The notes under the pieces were generated by a model that saw only the letters and a program-made list of their open reading frames with translations, was not told the DNA's origin and did no database searches. Below are positions 41,015-48,051 of a stretch of DNA of 64,000 bases, one piece after another (positions within the stretch are counted from its first letter, which is position 1; every line of letters starts with the position of its first letter). Both the position numbers and the translations under genes were made by a program. Origin of the DNA: a virus; IMG/VR virus record IMGVR_UViG_3300013102_000030, positions 62,001-126,000 of that record, one strand, 5' to 3'.

Positions 41015-41971
41015 ATGACATTGTTTTCCCTCTCCGAAGACCGCAAGGGCAAGACTCTTACGATCTTCTTTGACAACGGAGACTGTGAGCCGATCCCGGA
41101 ATCTCACGTCAACTTCAAGAAGATCCTTGGAATGTGGCTTGAAGGTGGCAAGATCGATGACACCGAAGTCCGAGAACTGACAAAGATCATGGAGACGGTT
41201 GCCAAGAAGCTTGCCGTCCTGTCCGAGCGTATCACTGTGGACTCCGATGGAGTGTACTTTGATGGTGATCCGCTCAACGGTGAAGTCTCCGAACTGATCA
41301 AGAACGCGTACCTGAACGACGAAGAGCTTCAGGTTGGCTCTCTGGTCAACTTCATTGAGAAGGCTATGACCAACCCGTCCCTGAAGTCGCTGGATGATCT
41401 CTACCGCTGGATCAAGAACGGTGACTTGGTCATCGATCCTGACGGTGATATCCTTGCCTACAAGGGCACCGTCCTGAACTCCAAGGGCATCCCTGAGTCG
41501 GTCCACTCCGGTACGGCATTCGTCAACGGTGAGAAGATCACCGGCAAGATCCCGAACGTCGCTGGAACCACCATCACCATGCCGCGCTCCAATGTCAACG
41601 ACAACGAAGCCATTGCATGCTCCACAGGTCTGCACGCTGGTACGTACCGCTACGCCTCCAGCTTCGCTCAGCACTTGATTCAGGTCAAGATCAACCCTCG
41701 TGACGTTGTGTCTGTCCCGAAGGATGCCCGTGACCAGAAGATGCGTGTCTCCCGGTACATCGTACTGGACAAGATCACCGAGCGCGTCAAGACGACCTTT
41801 GCCAAGGCTCCTGTAGCCGTCAAGGAGATCTCCGAGACCAAGAGTGAGATCAAGACCGAGAAGCCTGCTGTACCCGCAGCAGAACGCATTGGAGCCGTCC
41901 GTGACTCCAAGGGCCGCTTCATCAAGGGAGCCAAGGTTCCCCGTGACGAGAAGGGACGGTTCATCCGATGA
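41015..41971 (+). CDS. rIIB-like protein
   Basis: 318 aa. Central part resembles RIIB: ITVDSDGVYFDGDPLNGE, then YRWIKNGDLVIDPDGDILAYKGT and CSTGLHAGTYRYAS, INPRDVVSVPKDA. The C-terminal 50 residues are Lys/Arg-rich (RDSKGRFIKGAKVPRDEKGRF). Behind GAAAGGC, 28 bases after the rIIA-like stop; the pair probably works together. Confidence 0.82.
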   Translation: MTLFSLSEDRKGKTLTIFFDNGDCEPIPESHVNFKKILGMWLEGGKIDDTEVRELTKIMETVAKKLAVLSERITVDSDGVYFDGDPLNGEVSELIKNAYLNDEELQVGSLVNFIEKAMTNPSLKSLDDLYRWIKNGDLVIDPDGDILAYKGTVLNSKGIPESVHSGTAFVNGEKITGKIPNVAGTTITMPRSNVNDNEAIACSTGLHAGTYRYASSFAQHLIQVKINPRDVVSVPKDARDQKMRVSRYIVLDKITERVKTTFAKAPVAVKEISETKSEIKTEKPAVPAAERIGAVRDSKGRFIKGAKVPRDEKGRFIR

Positions 41972-42189
41972 GCCAGAATACAGAAACCTCTAGCAAGAGT
42001 GGCATCGGCTTTGTCGGCCTGCTGACTCTGCTCTTCATCGGCCTCAAGCTGGCCGGTATCGGTGTGGTTGCAACATGGTCTTGGTGGTGGGTTCTTTCCC
42101 CAATCTGGATCACATTCTCCCTTGTGTTTGTGATTGCACTTGTTGCATTCATCATCTTGGGCATTGCGTTCCTCATCAAAAATAAGTAG
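41968..42189 (+). CDS. Small membrane protein, 73 aa
   Basis: Starts in the ATGA overlap with the rIIB-like stop. Two hydrophobic helices (FVGLLTLLFIGLKLAGIGVVATW and ITFSLVFVIALVAFIILGIAFLI) with short polar ends. Translationally coupled to the rII pair, so it may act with it at the membrane. It could also be holin-like, though no endolysin is adjacent. Confidence 0.75.
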   Translation: MSQNTETSSKSGIGFVGLLTLLFIGLKLAGIGVVATWSWWWVLSPIWITFSLVFVIALVAFIILGIAFLIKNK

Positions 42190-42227
42190 TACAATAGGTT
42201 TACCGCTCCTCGGGGCGGTATTCCTTT
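42190..42227 (+). promoter_or_regulatory. TACAAT -10 and leader hairpin before tRNA-Arg(CCT)
   Basis: TACAAT (42190-42195) overlapping the previous stop. Hairpin TACCGCTC/GGGCGGTA (42201-42208, 42213-42220) precedes the tRNA. Confidence 0.5.
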
Positions 42228-42301
42228 GCCCTTGTAGCTCAGCAGGATAGAGCGTCCCTCTCCTAAAGGGAAGGCCACCAGTTCGAATCTGGTCAAGGGC
42301 A
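42228..42301 (+). tRNA. tRNA-Arg (CCT)
   Basis: Acceptor GCCCTTG/CAAGGGC, anticodon arm TCCCT-CTCCTAA-AGGGA with anticodon CCT, T-loop TTCGAAT. Confidence 0.93.
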
Positions 42302-42302
42302 C

Positions 42303-42331
42303 GTGACAAAACAATTTGAAGATGATATAAT
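42303..42331 (+). promoter_or_regulatory. Promoter of the tRNA-Thr/Cys group
   Basis: GTGACA (42303-42308), 17 bp, TATAAT (42326-42331) with TGA extension. Confidence 0.75.
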
Positions 42332-42362
42332 GGTTTCATCAACAAGTTATGTCCGTTGAAAT

Positions 42363-42434
42363 GCTTCCTTAGCTCAGTGGTAGAGCGCATTCTTGGTAAG
42401 AATGAGGTCGCGGGATCGATTCCCGCAGGAAGCT
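42363..42434 (+). tRNA. tRNA-Thr (GGT)
   Basis: Acceptor GCTTCCT/AGGAAGC, identical to the other Thr tRNA; anticodon arm CATTC-TTGGTAA-GAATG with anticodon GGT; T-loop ATCGATT. Confidence 0.92.
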
Positions 42435-42441
42435 CTATGTT

Positions 42442-42554
42442 TCTGCGTCCCCCATGATGTTTTAGGCCGAGTGGGTACGTTGATAGACCTGAGTCCCCAT
42501 TTAGCGTCAACGCGCAAGGGCGAGGGTCCGTGGGTTCGAATCCCACACGCAGAG
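42442..42554 (+). ncRNA. tRNA-like RNA with normal acceptor and T arm but aberrant body
   Basis: 113 nt. Acceptor TCTGCGT/ACGCAGA (42442-42448, 42547-42553) and T arm GTGGG-TTCGAAT-CCCAC are perfect. Between them lies about 70 nt with CCCA/TGGG, CGTTGA/TCAACG and GAC/GTC pairings but no standard anticodon arm. It could be a tRNA with an insertion, a decaying class II tRNA, or another tRNA mimic. Confidence 0.55.
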
Positions 42555-42564
42555 ACATTGACCT

Positions 42565-42639
42565 GCGGGTATGGTCGAAAGGCAAGGCGGCTGACTGCAA
42601 ATCAGCAGAGTCCCGGTTCGATTCCGGGTTCCCGCTCCA
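42565..42639 (+). tRNA. tRNA-Cys (GCA)
   Basis: Acceptor GCGGGTA/TTCCCGC (one T-T), anticodon arm GCTGA-CTGCAAA-TCAGC with anticodon GCA, T arm CCCGG-TTCGATT-CCGGG. CCA is encoded at 42637-42639, the only case I see in this window. Confidence 0.92.
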
Positions 42640-42663
42640 CTACGATTTTTGAAAGGACTGAAT

Positions 42664-42861
42664 ATGACAATCGCTACACTGCCAGTAAGGGTGCTCAATG
42701 CATCCTACGAAGACCTAGGACCGACTACGCTAGATCGTGCCATGGCGCTTGTCGAAGTTCAGGGCCGAGCAGAAATCATCATGGTTGACGAAACCAAGAC
42801 CATCCGAACAATGGGCGGACGAGAGTTCTTCCTGCCGAAGATGATTCGACTTCTCACATGA
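42664..42861 (+). CDS. N-terminal half of a split HNH endonuclease
   Basis: 65 aa from ATG 42664, behind GAAAGGA. VRVLNASYEDLGPTTLDRAMALVEVQGRAEII..FFLPKMIRLL matches the N-terminal module of bacterial HNH proteins that in single-chain members leads into the HNH domain. Here it stops (ATGA) exactly where that domain begins in the next frame. It may form a two-chain enzyme with the 42858 product. Confidence 0.7.
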   Translation: MTIATLPVRVLNASYEDLGPTTLDRAMALVEVQGRAEIIMVDETKTIRTMGGREFFLPKMIRLLT

Positions 42862-43178
42862 AAAAGGTTGATGTATATTGGGCACCGAAGACATGGTCCC
42901 GAGAAGGAGTAATCAAGCGAGACGGAGGTATCTGCGGATACTGTCTCAGCAGGAACGGTGACACTGTTGACCACATCCTAGCAAAGGATCTCGGTGGTAA
43001 GGGCGAATGGTTGAACACCATGGCCTGCTGCCTCAAATGCAACGGAGCCAAGTCCAACATGACTCTGGAAGCATGGGGAAAGCCCATCCTCCATGACATG
43101 AGCAAGGAGAGGGCTATCCCGAAGCAAATGTACTACCGGAGTGAATTCTCCAGACGCAAGCGTAAGAAGAACCACTAG
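42858..43178 (+). CDS. HNH endonuclease domain protein
   Basis: 106 aa. Zinc cysteines CGYC near 27-30 and C..CN near 54-58, the catalytic VDHILAKDLGG near 38 and N near 51 form a complete HNH domain. The C-terminus is basic. The ATG overlaps the previous stop, so translation is coupled. It cuts DNA; as a free-standing nuclease it may be a homing-type element or serve packaging or host-DNA degradation. Confidence 0.85.
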   Translation: MKKVDVYWAPKTWSREGVIKRDGGICGYCLSRNGDTVDHILAKDLGGKGEWLNTMACCLKCNGAKSNMTLEAWGKPILHDMSKERAIPKQMYYRSEFSRRKRKKNH

Positions 43179-43181
43179 ATT

Positions 43182-43212
43182 GTCCCGGTTACCCAGTAGC
43201 CGGGACTTTCTG
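43182..43212 (+). terminator. Rho-independent terminator after the HNH gene
   Basis: An 11 bp stem (43182-43192 with 43196-43206, one T-G) and 3-base loop, then TTTCTGTT. Confidence 0.8.
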
Positions 43213-43229
43213 TTGCCCAAAAGGTGATT

Positions 43230-43451
43230 ATGATAGACTATCTAAAATGGCTGTTCAATAGGAAATGCCAACACGAGAGAATCCGCTGCATTCACGGAGA
43301 CGAAATCATTCAGGCTGGATACAAGAGGGCGACATGCCTTGACTGCCCGAAGCTCTTTGATTCCCTGCCGGAGTATTGCTCCTTCACTCTGGAGAAGCAT
43401 CCGTCCTTTGTTGTCCCTGTGACACACACAATGGACCCTCACCACAAATAA
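43230..43451 (+). CDS. Small Cys/His protein, 73 aa
   Basis: ATG 43230 preferred over GTG 43224; AAAAGG upstream. CQHERIRCIHG with CLDC near 35 suggests one zinc site (C, H, C, C). The remainder is polar. Unknown function; last gene before the convergent terminator. Confidence 0.7.
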   Translation: MIDYLKWLFNRKCQHERIRCIHGDEIIQAGYKRATCLDCPKLFDSLPEYCSFTLEKHPSFVVPVTHTMDPHHK

Positions 43452-43452
43452 G

Positions 43453-43485
43453 AAGACCCCCTCCGAAGAGGGGGTCTTTCTTTTA
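43453..43485. terminator. Bidirectional terminator between convergent genes
   Basis: AAGACCCCCTC/GAGGGGGTCTT (43453-43463, 43468-43478) with loop CGAA is followed by TTTCTTTT on the plus strand, and by a pyrimidine-rich stretch on the minus strand. Confidence 0.88.
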
Positions 43486-44904
43486 CAATACTGTAAAGCT
43501 TTGGAGATCAAAGCCAATCTCAGAATCAATGACGAATGCCATCAATCCGGGATCGGAGTCAGATCCTGTCTTGTTGGCCCACCAGTCGGAGCCGTTGTCC
43601 AGCGTTGGAGTGGCGATCCAGTACTTCTGCTTACCAGTCTTGCGGGACCGGCCTGAAGGCTTTAGTCCTAGTGTATGGTAGTGAGCGGTGATCAGGATGT
43701 CTGATTCGGCAATCGGAGAGTTTCCGTGAACCTGCTTGGCCCACCAGTTCTCCATCTGCGCCAGCGAGGAGTCTTCACCGTGCACAAGGCCGATGCCAAG
43801 GCCCTGAACGTCGATATTGAGGCTCTTTTCCCAGTCTCCGGGGAATCGGAAGTCTACGTGCCCGTAAGCCTCTGGAGCGAGCTTGTACGCCTTCTGGATC
43901 TGCTTCAGGAGGAAGAGGCCCCAGTCGTCTGACGGACGGCCTAGAATGTCCTTGCCCTTTCGCCATGCTCCGTGATTGGAGGGAACTCCGGCTACGGTAA
44001 CCTTGTCGTGTGTACCGGCCAGCAGCGTGATAAACTCCTGCTCAAGCGTTCCCGCAAGGTCAAGCTGCTGCATGATGCTGAGGTCATTGGTGAATCCCTG
44101 CTGAGCGGTGTTTTCGAAGCTCTCAACAACGTCTCCACCATCAAGGAAGACCGCTTCAGAGCATCCTTGTTCTTCAATGTACTTGGCAAGCTTTTCCTTC
44201 TTCTCCATGACTCGCTCAATCAGAGCCTTGGAATCTCCACGGGAGCCGACCTTACCGGCCTGAAGATCCGAGAACGGAACAATTAGTGTACGGTTTGGGT
44301 TCTTGATCTTCTCAAGGGGACGGAGACCGTTGATGTTGATGGAGCGGTCACGGACTCCAATGGTGGAAGCGTAGGTTTTGACTTCTGCAAAGAGTGTAGT
44401 AAGGTCGAAGGTGTCAGGAGATTTCTTGCGGATGTTGAACTTGTAGTAGGAGAGCCAATCTCCACCGTACTGCTGCCACTGACGGACCTGTACAGTTTCA
44501 TTGAGAACTTCAAAGACTTCAGGATCGATCTTGAAGAAGCGCAGGATGTCGGAGAAGTCCTTCATATCCGGCTTGTTCTGAGCGGGGGAGACGATCTCAC
44601 CCTCATCACCAACAAGAGTGGCTTGAGGTTCCCATCCCTTAGGGGGTTTGACGACTCCCAGCAAAGGTGCTACGGTAGTTGTAGGAGTTCGGGGGATGCC
44701 AACAGGACTTGGAGCACAGTGCTTCCGGAAGTGGTTGGATACAGCGTCTGCCGAGATCTTCTCGTGGTTGTCTGTGATGTACTTGGCGAGAACGGTGTAA
44801 GGGGTTGCATCTTCTTCACGCCATGAATGAACAGCTTGAGACATGTCATGAGGCAGGTTGCACGTCACACACTGCTCTTCATATTTCGTAATGGGGTTTG
44901 TCAT
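43483..44904 (-). CDS. Calcineurin-like metallophosphoesterase, only reverse-strand gene
   Basis: 473 aa from ATG 44904. Phosphoesterase motifs: FSDLQAGK (first metal motif, His replaced by Gln), FLDGGDVVESF (GD), GVPSNHGAW (GNH), GLVHGEDSS and ITAHYHTLGL (H.H). The N-terminal 60 residues have CVTCNLPH..H..C, perhaps a DNA-binding zinc element. The start is chosen because a reverse promoter (TTACGC, 17 bp, TAGAAT 44917-44912) puts the RNA start on this ATG; a longer start at 44913 exists. It may be a nuclease of the SbcD/Mre11 type or another phosphatase. Confidence 0.78.
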   Translation of the reverse strand: MTNPITKYEEQCVTCNLPHDMSQAVHSWREEDATPYTVLAKYITDNHEKISADAVSNHFRKHCAPSPVGIPRTPTTTVAPLLGVVKPPKGWEPQATLVGDEGEIVSPAQNKPDMKDFSDILRFFKIDPEVFEVLNETVQVRQWQQYGGDWLSYYKFNIRKKSPDTFDLTTLFAEVKTYASTIGVRDRSININGLRPLEKIKNPNRTLIVPFSDLQAGKVGSRGDSKALIERVMEKKEKLAKYIEEQGCSEAVFLDGGDVVESFENTAQQGFTNDLSIMQQLDLAGTLEQEFITLLAGTHDKVTVAGVPSNHGAWRKGKDILGRPSDDWGLFLLKQIQKAYKLAPEAYGHVDFRFPGDWEKSLNIDVQGLGIGLVHGEDSSLAQMENWWAKQVHGNSPIAESDILITAHYHTLGLKPSGRSRKTGKQKYWIATPTLDNGSDWWANKTGSDSDPGLMAFVIDSEIGFDLQSFTVL

Positions 44905-44911
44905 ACGGACC

Positions 44912-44961
44912 ATTCTATCATATAGTACGGTTTTGCGTAAATCGGAGCGATATGATAAACT
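44912..44961. promoter_or_regulatory. Divergent pair of leaderless promoters sharing the -35 region
   Basis: Reverse: TTACGC (44940-44935), 17 bp, TAGAAT (44917-44912), start at ATG 44904. Forward: TTGCGT (44933-44938), 17 bp, TAAACT (44956-44961), start at ATG 44968. Both -10s have TGA extensions. The -35 boxes overlap, so the two may compete. Confidence 0.65.
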
Positions 44962-44967
44962 GTCGTC

Positions 44968-45360
44968 ATGACAATCACAACCCCTAAGCCAGAACGCGTC
45001 GAAATTCTCAACGAAGCCGCAGGTCTCATCGTAGGCCAGCGACAGGAGGACTACGGTACTCCCGAAGAGAACTTCCAGCGGATGGCTGATTACGCAAACA
45101 TTCACTTCAAGAAGAACCTTGAGAACAACATCCCCATCTCAGCGCGTCAGACCGCTGAGTACATGATCCTCCTCAAGATGGCCCGTACCATCAACAGCCC
45201 GACCCGCGACTCTTACGTGGACATCGGAGGCTACGCAGGCATTGCCGGTGAACTCGCCAAGAATGAAAAGACTGCAAAGCTCATCGTGGACGGCTCAATC
45301 CAGTTCATCCCCAACTCTGTCGCCAACACCGGCATCACTTCCGTGAAGGTTCAGGGCTAA
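44968..45360 (+). CDS. DUF6378-like phage protein
   Basis: 130 aa. Conserved segments RQEDYGTPEENFQRMADYANIHF, MILLKMARTINSPTRDSYVDIGGYAGIA match a widespread phage family of unknown function whose all-alpha fold resembles MazG-type pyrophosphatases. No binding site precedes ATG 44968, in line with a leaderless mRNA. TAATG coupling to the next gene. Confidence 0.75.
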   Translation: MTITTPKPERVEILNEAAGLIVGQRQEDYGTPEENFQRMADYANIHFKKNLENNIPISARQTAEYMILLKMARTINSPTRDSYVDIGGYAGIAGELAKNEKTAKLIVDGSIQFIPNSVANTGITSVKVQG

Positions 45361-45551
45361 TGCTGGGAAACTACCAGAAGTACGAAGTAAACGTCAAGTT
45401 CATCTACGAAGGTGAAGTCTTTCCCGGAGATCCGGATGATGTTTACCAGCTTGCAGAGCAGGAAAAATCCTTCATCCGTGGAGAACTGGACGCGCTGTTT
45501 GAAACAGCAGAGGTCAAGAGTCTCACCGTAACCCCTGTTATAGGAGAGTAA
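45360..45551 (+). CDS. Small hypothetical protein, 63 aa
   Basis: TAATG overlaps on both ends with its neighbours. Acidic; one beta-rich half (YEVNVKFIYEGEVFPG) and one helical half (VYQLAEQEKSFIRGELDALFE). No family recognised. Confidence 0.7.
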   Translation: MLGNYQKYEVNVKFIYEGEVFPGDPDDVYQLAEQEKSFIRGELDALFETAEVKSLTVTPVIGE

Positions 45552-46609
45552 TGAAAGTACTTGGACTAGCCGCTGACAATGGGGGTTGCGGCTTTTATCG
45601 TCTCCGTGCTCCCGCTGAGGCAGCACTTGCCCTCGGTGTTGATATCACGATTGCAGACGGTATCGATGCAAAAGCCACCAAGTTTCCTGACGGCACGGTT
45701 CAAGTAGATGAACTCCACACGGACGCTGACCTTATCATAGTTCAGCGTCCGTTGGACAACTCAATGACCGCCATTATTGAACAGGCCAAGAAGCAAGGCA
45801 TTGCTACGATGGTGGAGCTTGATGACGACTTCTCCACCGTTCATACTCGAAACGTAGCGCATTCTTCCATCACTGGCAAGGCCACTCTTGGTAACCAGTG
45901 GGTAGAGAAAGCTGCTGCCACAGCGGATCACGTATCCATCTCCACTCCACAGCTTGCCAAGTACGCCCGTCATGGCCGATACTCAATCCTCAGGAACTGT
46001 GTCCCTGAGTCCATCTTTGATGTAGTCAACGTCAAGTCGGAAGGACAGAAGTGGCCCCGTATTGGCTGGTCAGGCACTGTCCAGACTCACCCGTTCGATC
46101 TTCAGGAGACCAAGGGACGAGTAGCTGACGTACTGGCCGAGAATGGTCTTCCATTCAACGTAATCGGTGACGGGCAACAGGTGGCAACGGCCCTCAGGCT
46201 CAAGCCTGATCATCCGGTCTATGCTACGGGATGGGTTCCAATCGAGCAGTACTACATGCATCTGTACTCTTTTGTTGACATCGGAATCGTTCCGTTGGAG
46301 ATCTCTCCCTTCAATCAGGCCAAGTCGGCTCTGAAGGGTCTTGAGTACGCTGCCCTTGGAATTCCGTTCGTAGCTTCTCCTACCCGCGAGTATGAGCGGC
46401 TGGCAGCTTACGGAATCGGTAAGATTGCACGCAATCCGGCTGAGTGGAAGAAGCACCTTCAGAGGATGATTGATCGTCCTGCTGAAACCGAAAGAATCGG
46501 CAAAGAGTCTCGTGATAGAATTAGAGCAGAACACACCTACCGTGTGAACGCTCCCCAGTGGATTGAAGCTTGGGAGAAAGCTATACACTATCGAAAGACC
46601 CAGCCATGA
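45551..46609 (+). CDS. Glycosyltransferase, GT4-like
   Basis: 352 aa, GT-B type. GCGFYRLRAPAEAALALG at the start (acceptor-side loop), VELDDDFSTVH near 92, RIGWSGTVQTHP near 169, IVPLEISPFNQAKSALKGLEYAALGIPFVASP near 258 (donor-binding E motif). It transfers a nucleotide-activated sugar; acceptor unknown. Coupled to neighbours by TAATG and ATGA. Confidence 0.87.
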   Translation: MKVLGLAADNGGCGFYRLRAPAEAALALGVDITIADGIDAKATKFPDGTVQVDELHTDADLIIVQRPLDNSMTAIIEQAKKQGIATMVELDDDFSTVHTRNVAHSSITGKATLGNQWVEKAAATADHVSISTPQLAKYARHGRYSILRNCVPESIFDVVNVKSEGQKWPRIGWSGTVQTHPFDLQETKGRVADVLAENGLPFNVIGDGQQVATALRLKPDHPVYATGWVPIEQYYMHLYSFVDIGIVPLEISPFNQAKSALKGLEYAALGIPFVASPTREYERLAAYGIGKIARNPAEWKKHLQRMIDRPAETERIGKESRDRIRAEHTYRVNAPQWIEAWEKAIHYRKTQP

Positions 46610-46854
46610 ATAAACCGCAACTAATCGCTGAGATCAACAAGCTTCCAGACAACGTTGAGTTTCTAGTCTCCAAAGATGCTGAGGGCAACGCCTTCTCACC
46701 ACTTGAAGCCTTCTCCCTTGAGTATGTGGATGAACTCGATTATGACTCCGGCATCATAGAAAACGTTTTCACGGAAGAGGATCTGCGGGAGGACTCAGAG
46801 GACGGCGAGATCCCTGACAACTTCAGGCTTGTAGCGGTCGCTTGGCGTAGGTAG
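46606..46854 (+). CDS. Small acidic protein, 82 aa
   Basis: ATG 46606 overlaps the glycosyltransferase stop (ATGA). Strongly acidic (EYVDELDYDSG, EEDLREDSEDGEIPD) with a short alpha/beta start (LIAEINKLPDNVEFLVSKD). Possibly a DNA mimic or regulator; nothing firm. Last gene of its operon. Confidence 0.7.
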   Translation: MNKPQLIAEINKLPDNVEFLVSKDAEGNAFSPLEAFSLEYVDELDYDSGIIENVFTEEDLREDSEDGEIPDNFRLVAVAWRR

Positions 46855-46885
46855 TACCGGGCATCCAAAAGTTTTTCTCATAGTG

Positions 46886-46915
46886 TTGACAAGGTGAATT
46901 TCCTAAGACTATAGT
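46886..46915 (+). promoter_or_regulatory. Strong promoter with a 12 bp SD-covering repeat
   Basis: TTGACA (46886-46891), 18 bp, TATAGT (46910-46915). GGTGAATTTCCT (46893-46904, inside the spacer) pairs with AGGAGATTCACC (46953-46964), the binding site directly before ATG 46965, with one G-T. Local RNA starts after the left arm. Confidence 0.83.
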
Positions 46916-46964
46916 AGAGGCATAAGCAAAAGAGCACACCACTACATAGCAAAGGAGATTCACC

Positions 46965-47975
46965 ATGGCACATGATCTGGATTTTGACGAACAGGGTAAC
47001 GCCCGTTTCTTCTCCGGAGAAGGAAAGACCCCTTGGCACAACGTTGGCAAGGTCATCTCGGGAGAGGCAACCGCTGAGGAAGCCCTGAAGCTCGCTGGAC
47101 TCGACTGGACGGTCAACCTCCGTCCCACGTACCACGAGATCCCGTCCAAGTACGACGACGAAGGCAACGTAGAGGAATGGAAGCTCGTCAAGATTCCAGA
47201 CCGCTTCTCCGCTGTCCGTGACATCGACAACAAGAGCCTCGGAATCGTTGGCAAGGGCTATCACGTCTACAACAACGTGGAGTCGTTCGCCTTCCTGAAC
47301 AACCTGACGGACACCGGTTCCGGAGACGCTGTCTTCTCGACCGCTGGTGCCCTGAACGGTGGCAAGTCGGTCTTCATGACCATGAGGATCGGTGACCGGT
47401 TCATGGTCGGTGATCAGGATGCTCACGATCTGTACATCATGGCAACCAACAGCCACGATGCCAAGCAGTCCTTCATCGTCTCCATCACTCAGATCCGGGC
47501 AGTCTGCCGGAACACGGTTACTCTCGGACTGGCAGCAGCCAAGACCAAGTGGAGCCTGCGGCATAAGATGTCGCTGGAAGGACGCGTACAGGATGCACGA
47601 GACATCCTGAAGATGTCCTTCAACTACGAGAAGGAGTTCCAGAAGCTCGTCTCTGAGATGATCGACATTGAGGTCAACAAGCAGAAGTTCTACGAGATCA
47701 TTGATGAATGCCTGCCTGAGTCTCCGCAGCAGCACACCAAGGACCTTGACGCGATCATGAACGTCTGGGAGAACGAAGAGACCTGCCGGATGGGCGGCGG
47801 TGACAAGGCCAACGGCTGGAGGGCCTTCAACGCAGTTACCTTCTGGACCGACAACGTCAAGGACTACCGCACCCCGGAGTCCAAGTTCAACTCCATCATC
47901 GGAGCCGGTGTCGGAACCGGTCTGGCTGAGAAGCTTCGCCCCGCAGTCCAGAAGCGGATCATGGCTCTGGCCTAA
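46965..47975 (+). CDS. DUF932 phage/plasmid-like protein
   Basis: 336 aa, usual family length. Recognisable segments: TPWHNVGKVISGEATAEEALKLAGLDWTV, FSAVRDIDNKSLGIVGKGYHVYNNVESFAFLN, TNSHDAKQSFIVSITQIRAVCRNTVTLGL, and WRAFNAVTFWTDN. Found on many phages and plasmids; function unknown, sometimes strongly expressed. AAAGGAG is a near-perfect binding site. Regulated by the nested hairpin. Confidence 0.87.
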   Translation: MAHDLDFDEQGNARFFSGEGKTPWHNVGKVISGEATAEEALKLAGLDWTVNLRPTYHEIPSKYDDEGNVEEWKLVKIPDRFSAVRDIDNKSLGIVGKGYHVYNNVESFAFLNNLTDTGSGDAVFSTAGALNGGKSVFMTMRIGDRFMVGDQDAHDLYIMATNSHDAKQSFIVSITQIRAVCRNTVTLGLAAAKTKWSLRHKMSLEGRVQDARDILKMSFNYEKEFQKLVSEMIDIEVNKQKFYEIIDECLPESPQQHTKDLDAIMNVWENEETCRMGGGDKANGWRAFNAVTFWTDNVKDYRTPESKFNSIIGAGVGTGLAEKLRPAVQKRIMALA

Positions 47976-47978
47976 GAG

Positions 47979-48032
47979 TTGCGGAAATAACTAAACACTG
48001 GTAGGATGGGTCTAGAAATAGATCCATCCTAC
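47979..48032 (+). promoter_or_regulatory. Promoter nested in a 13 bp inverted repeat
   Basis: TTGCGG (47979-47984), 17 bp, TAGGAT (48002-48007). GTAGGATGGGTCT (48001-48013) pairs with AGATCCATCCTAC (48020-48032), one G-T. The -10 is in the left arm; the predicted start is in the loop. Confidence 0.75.
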
Positions 48033-48051
48033 TACTGTATAAGGACCCATA

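Noticed and set aside
42855-42870. Slippery A-rich stretch (ATGAAAAAGG) as a -1 frameshift signal in the HNH pair
   Set aside because: The stop codon comes before the A run in the incoming frame, so slippage there cannot bypass it. Reinitiation at ATGA is more likely.
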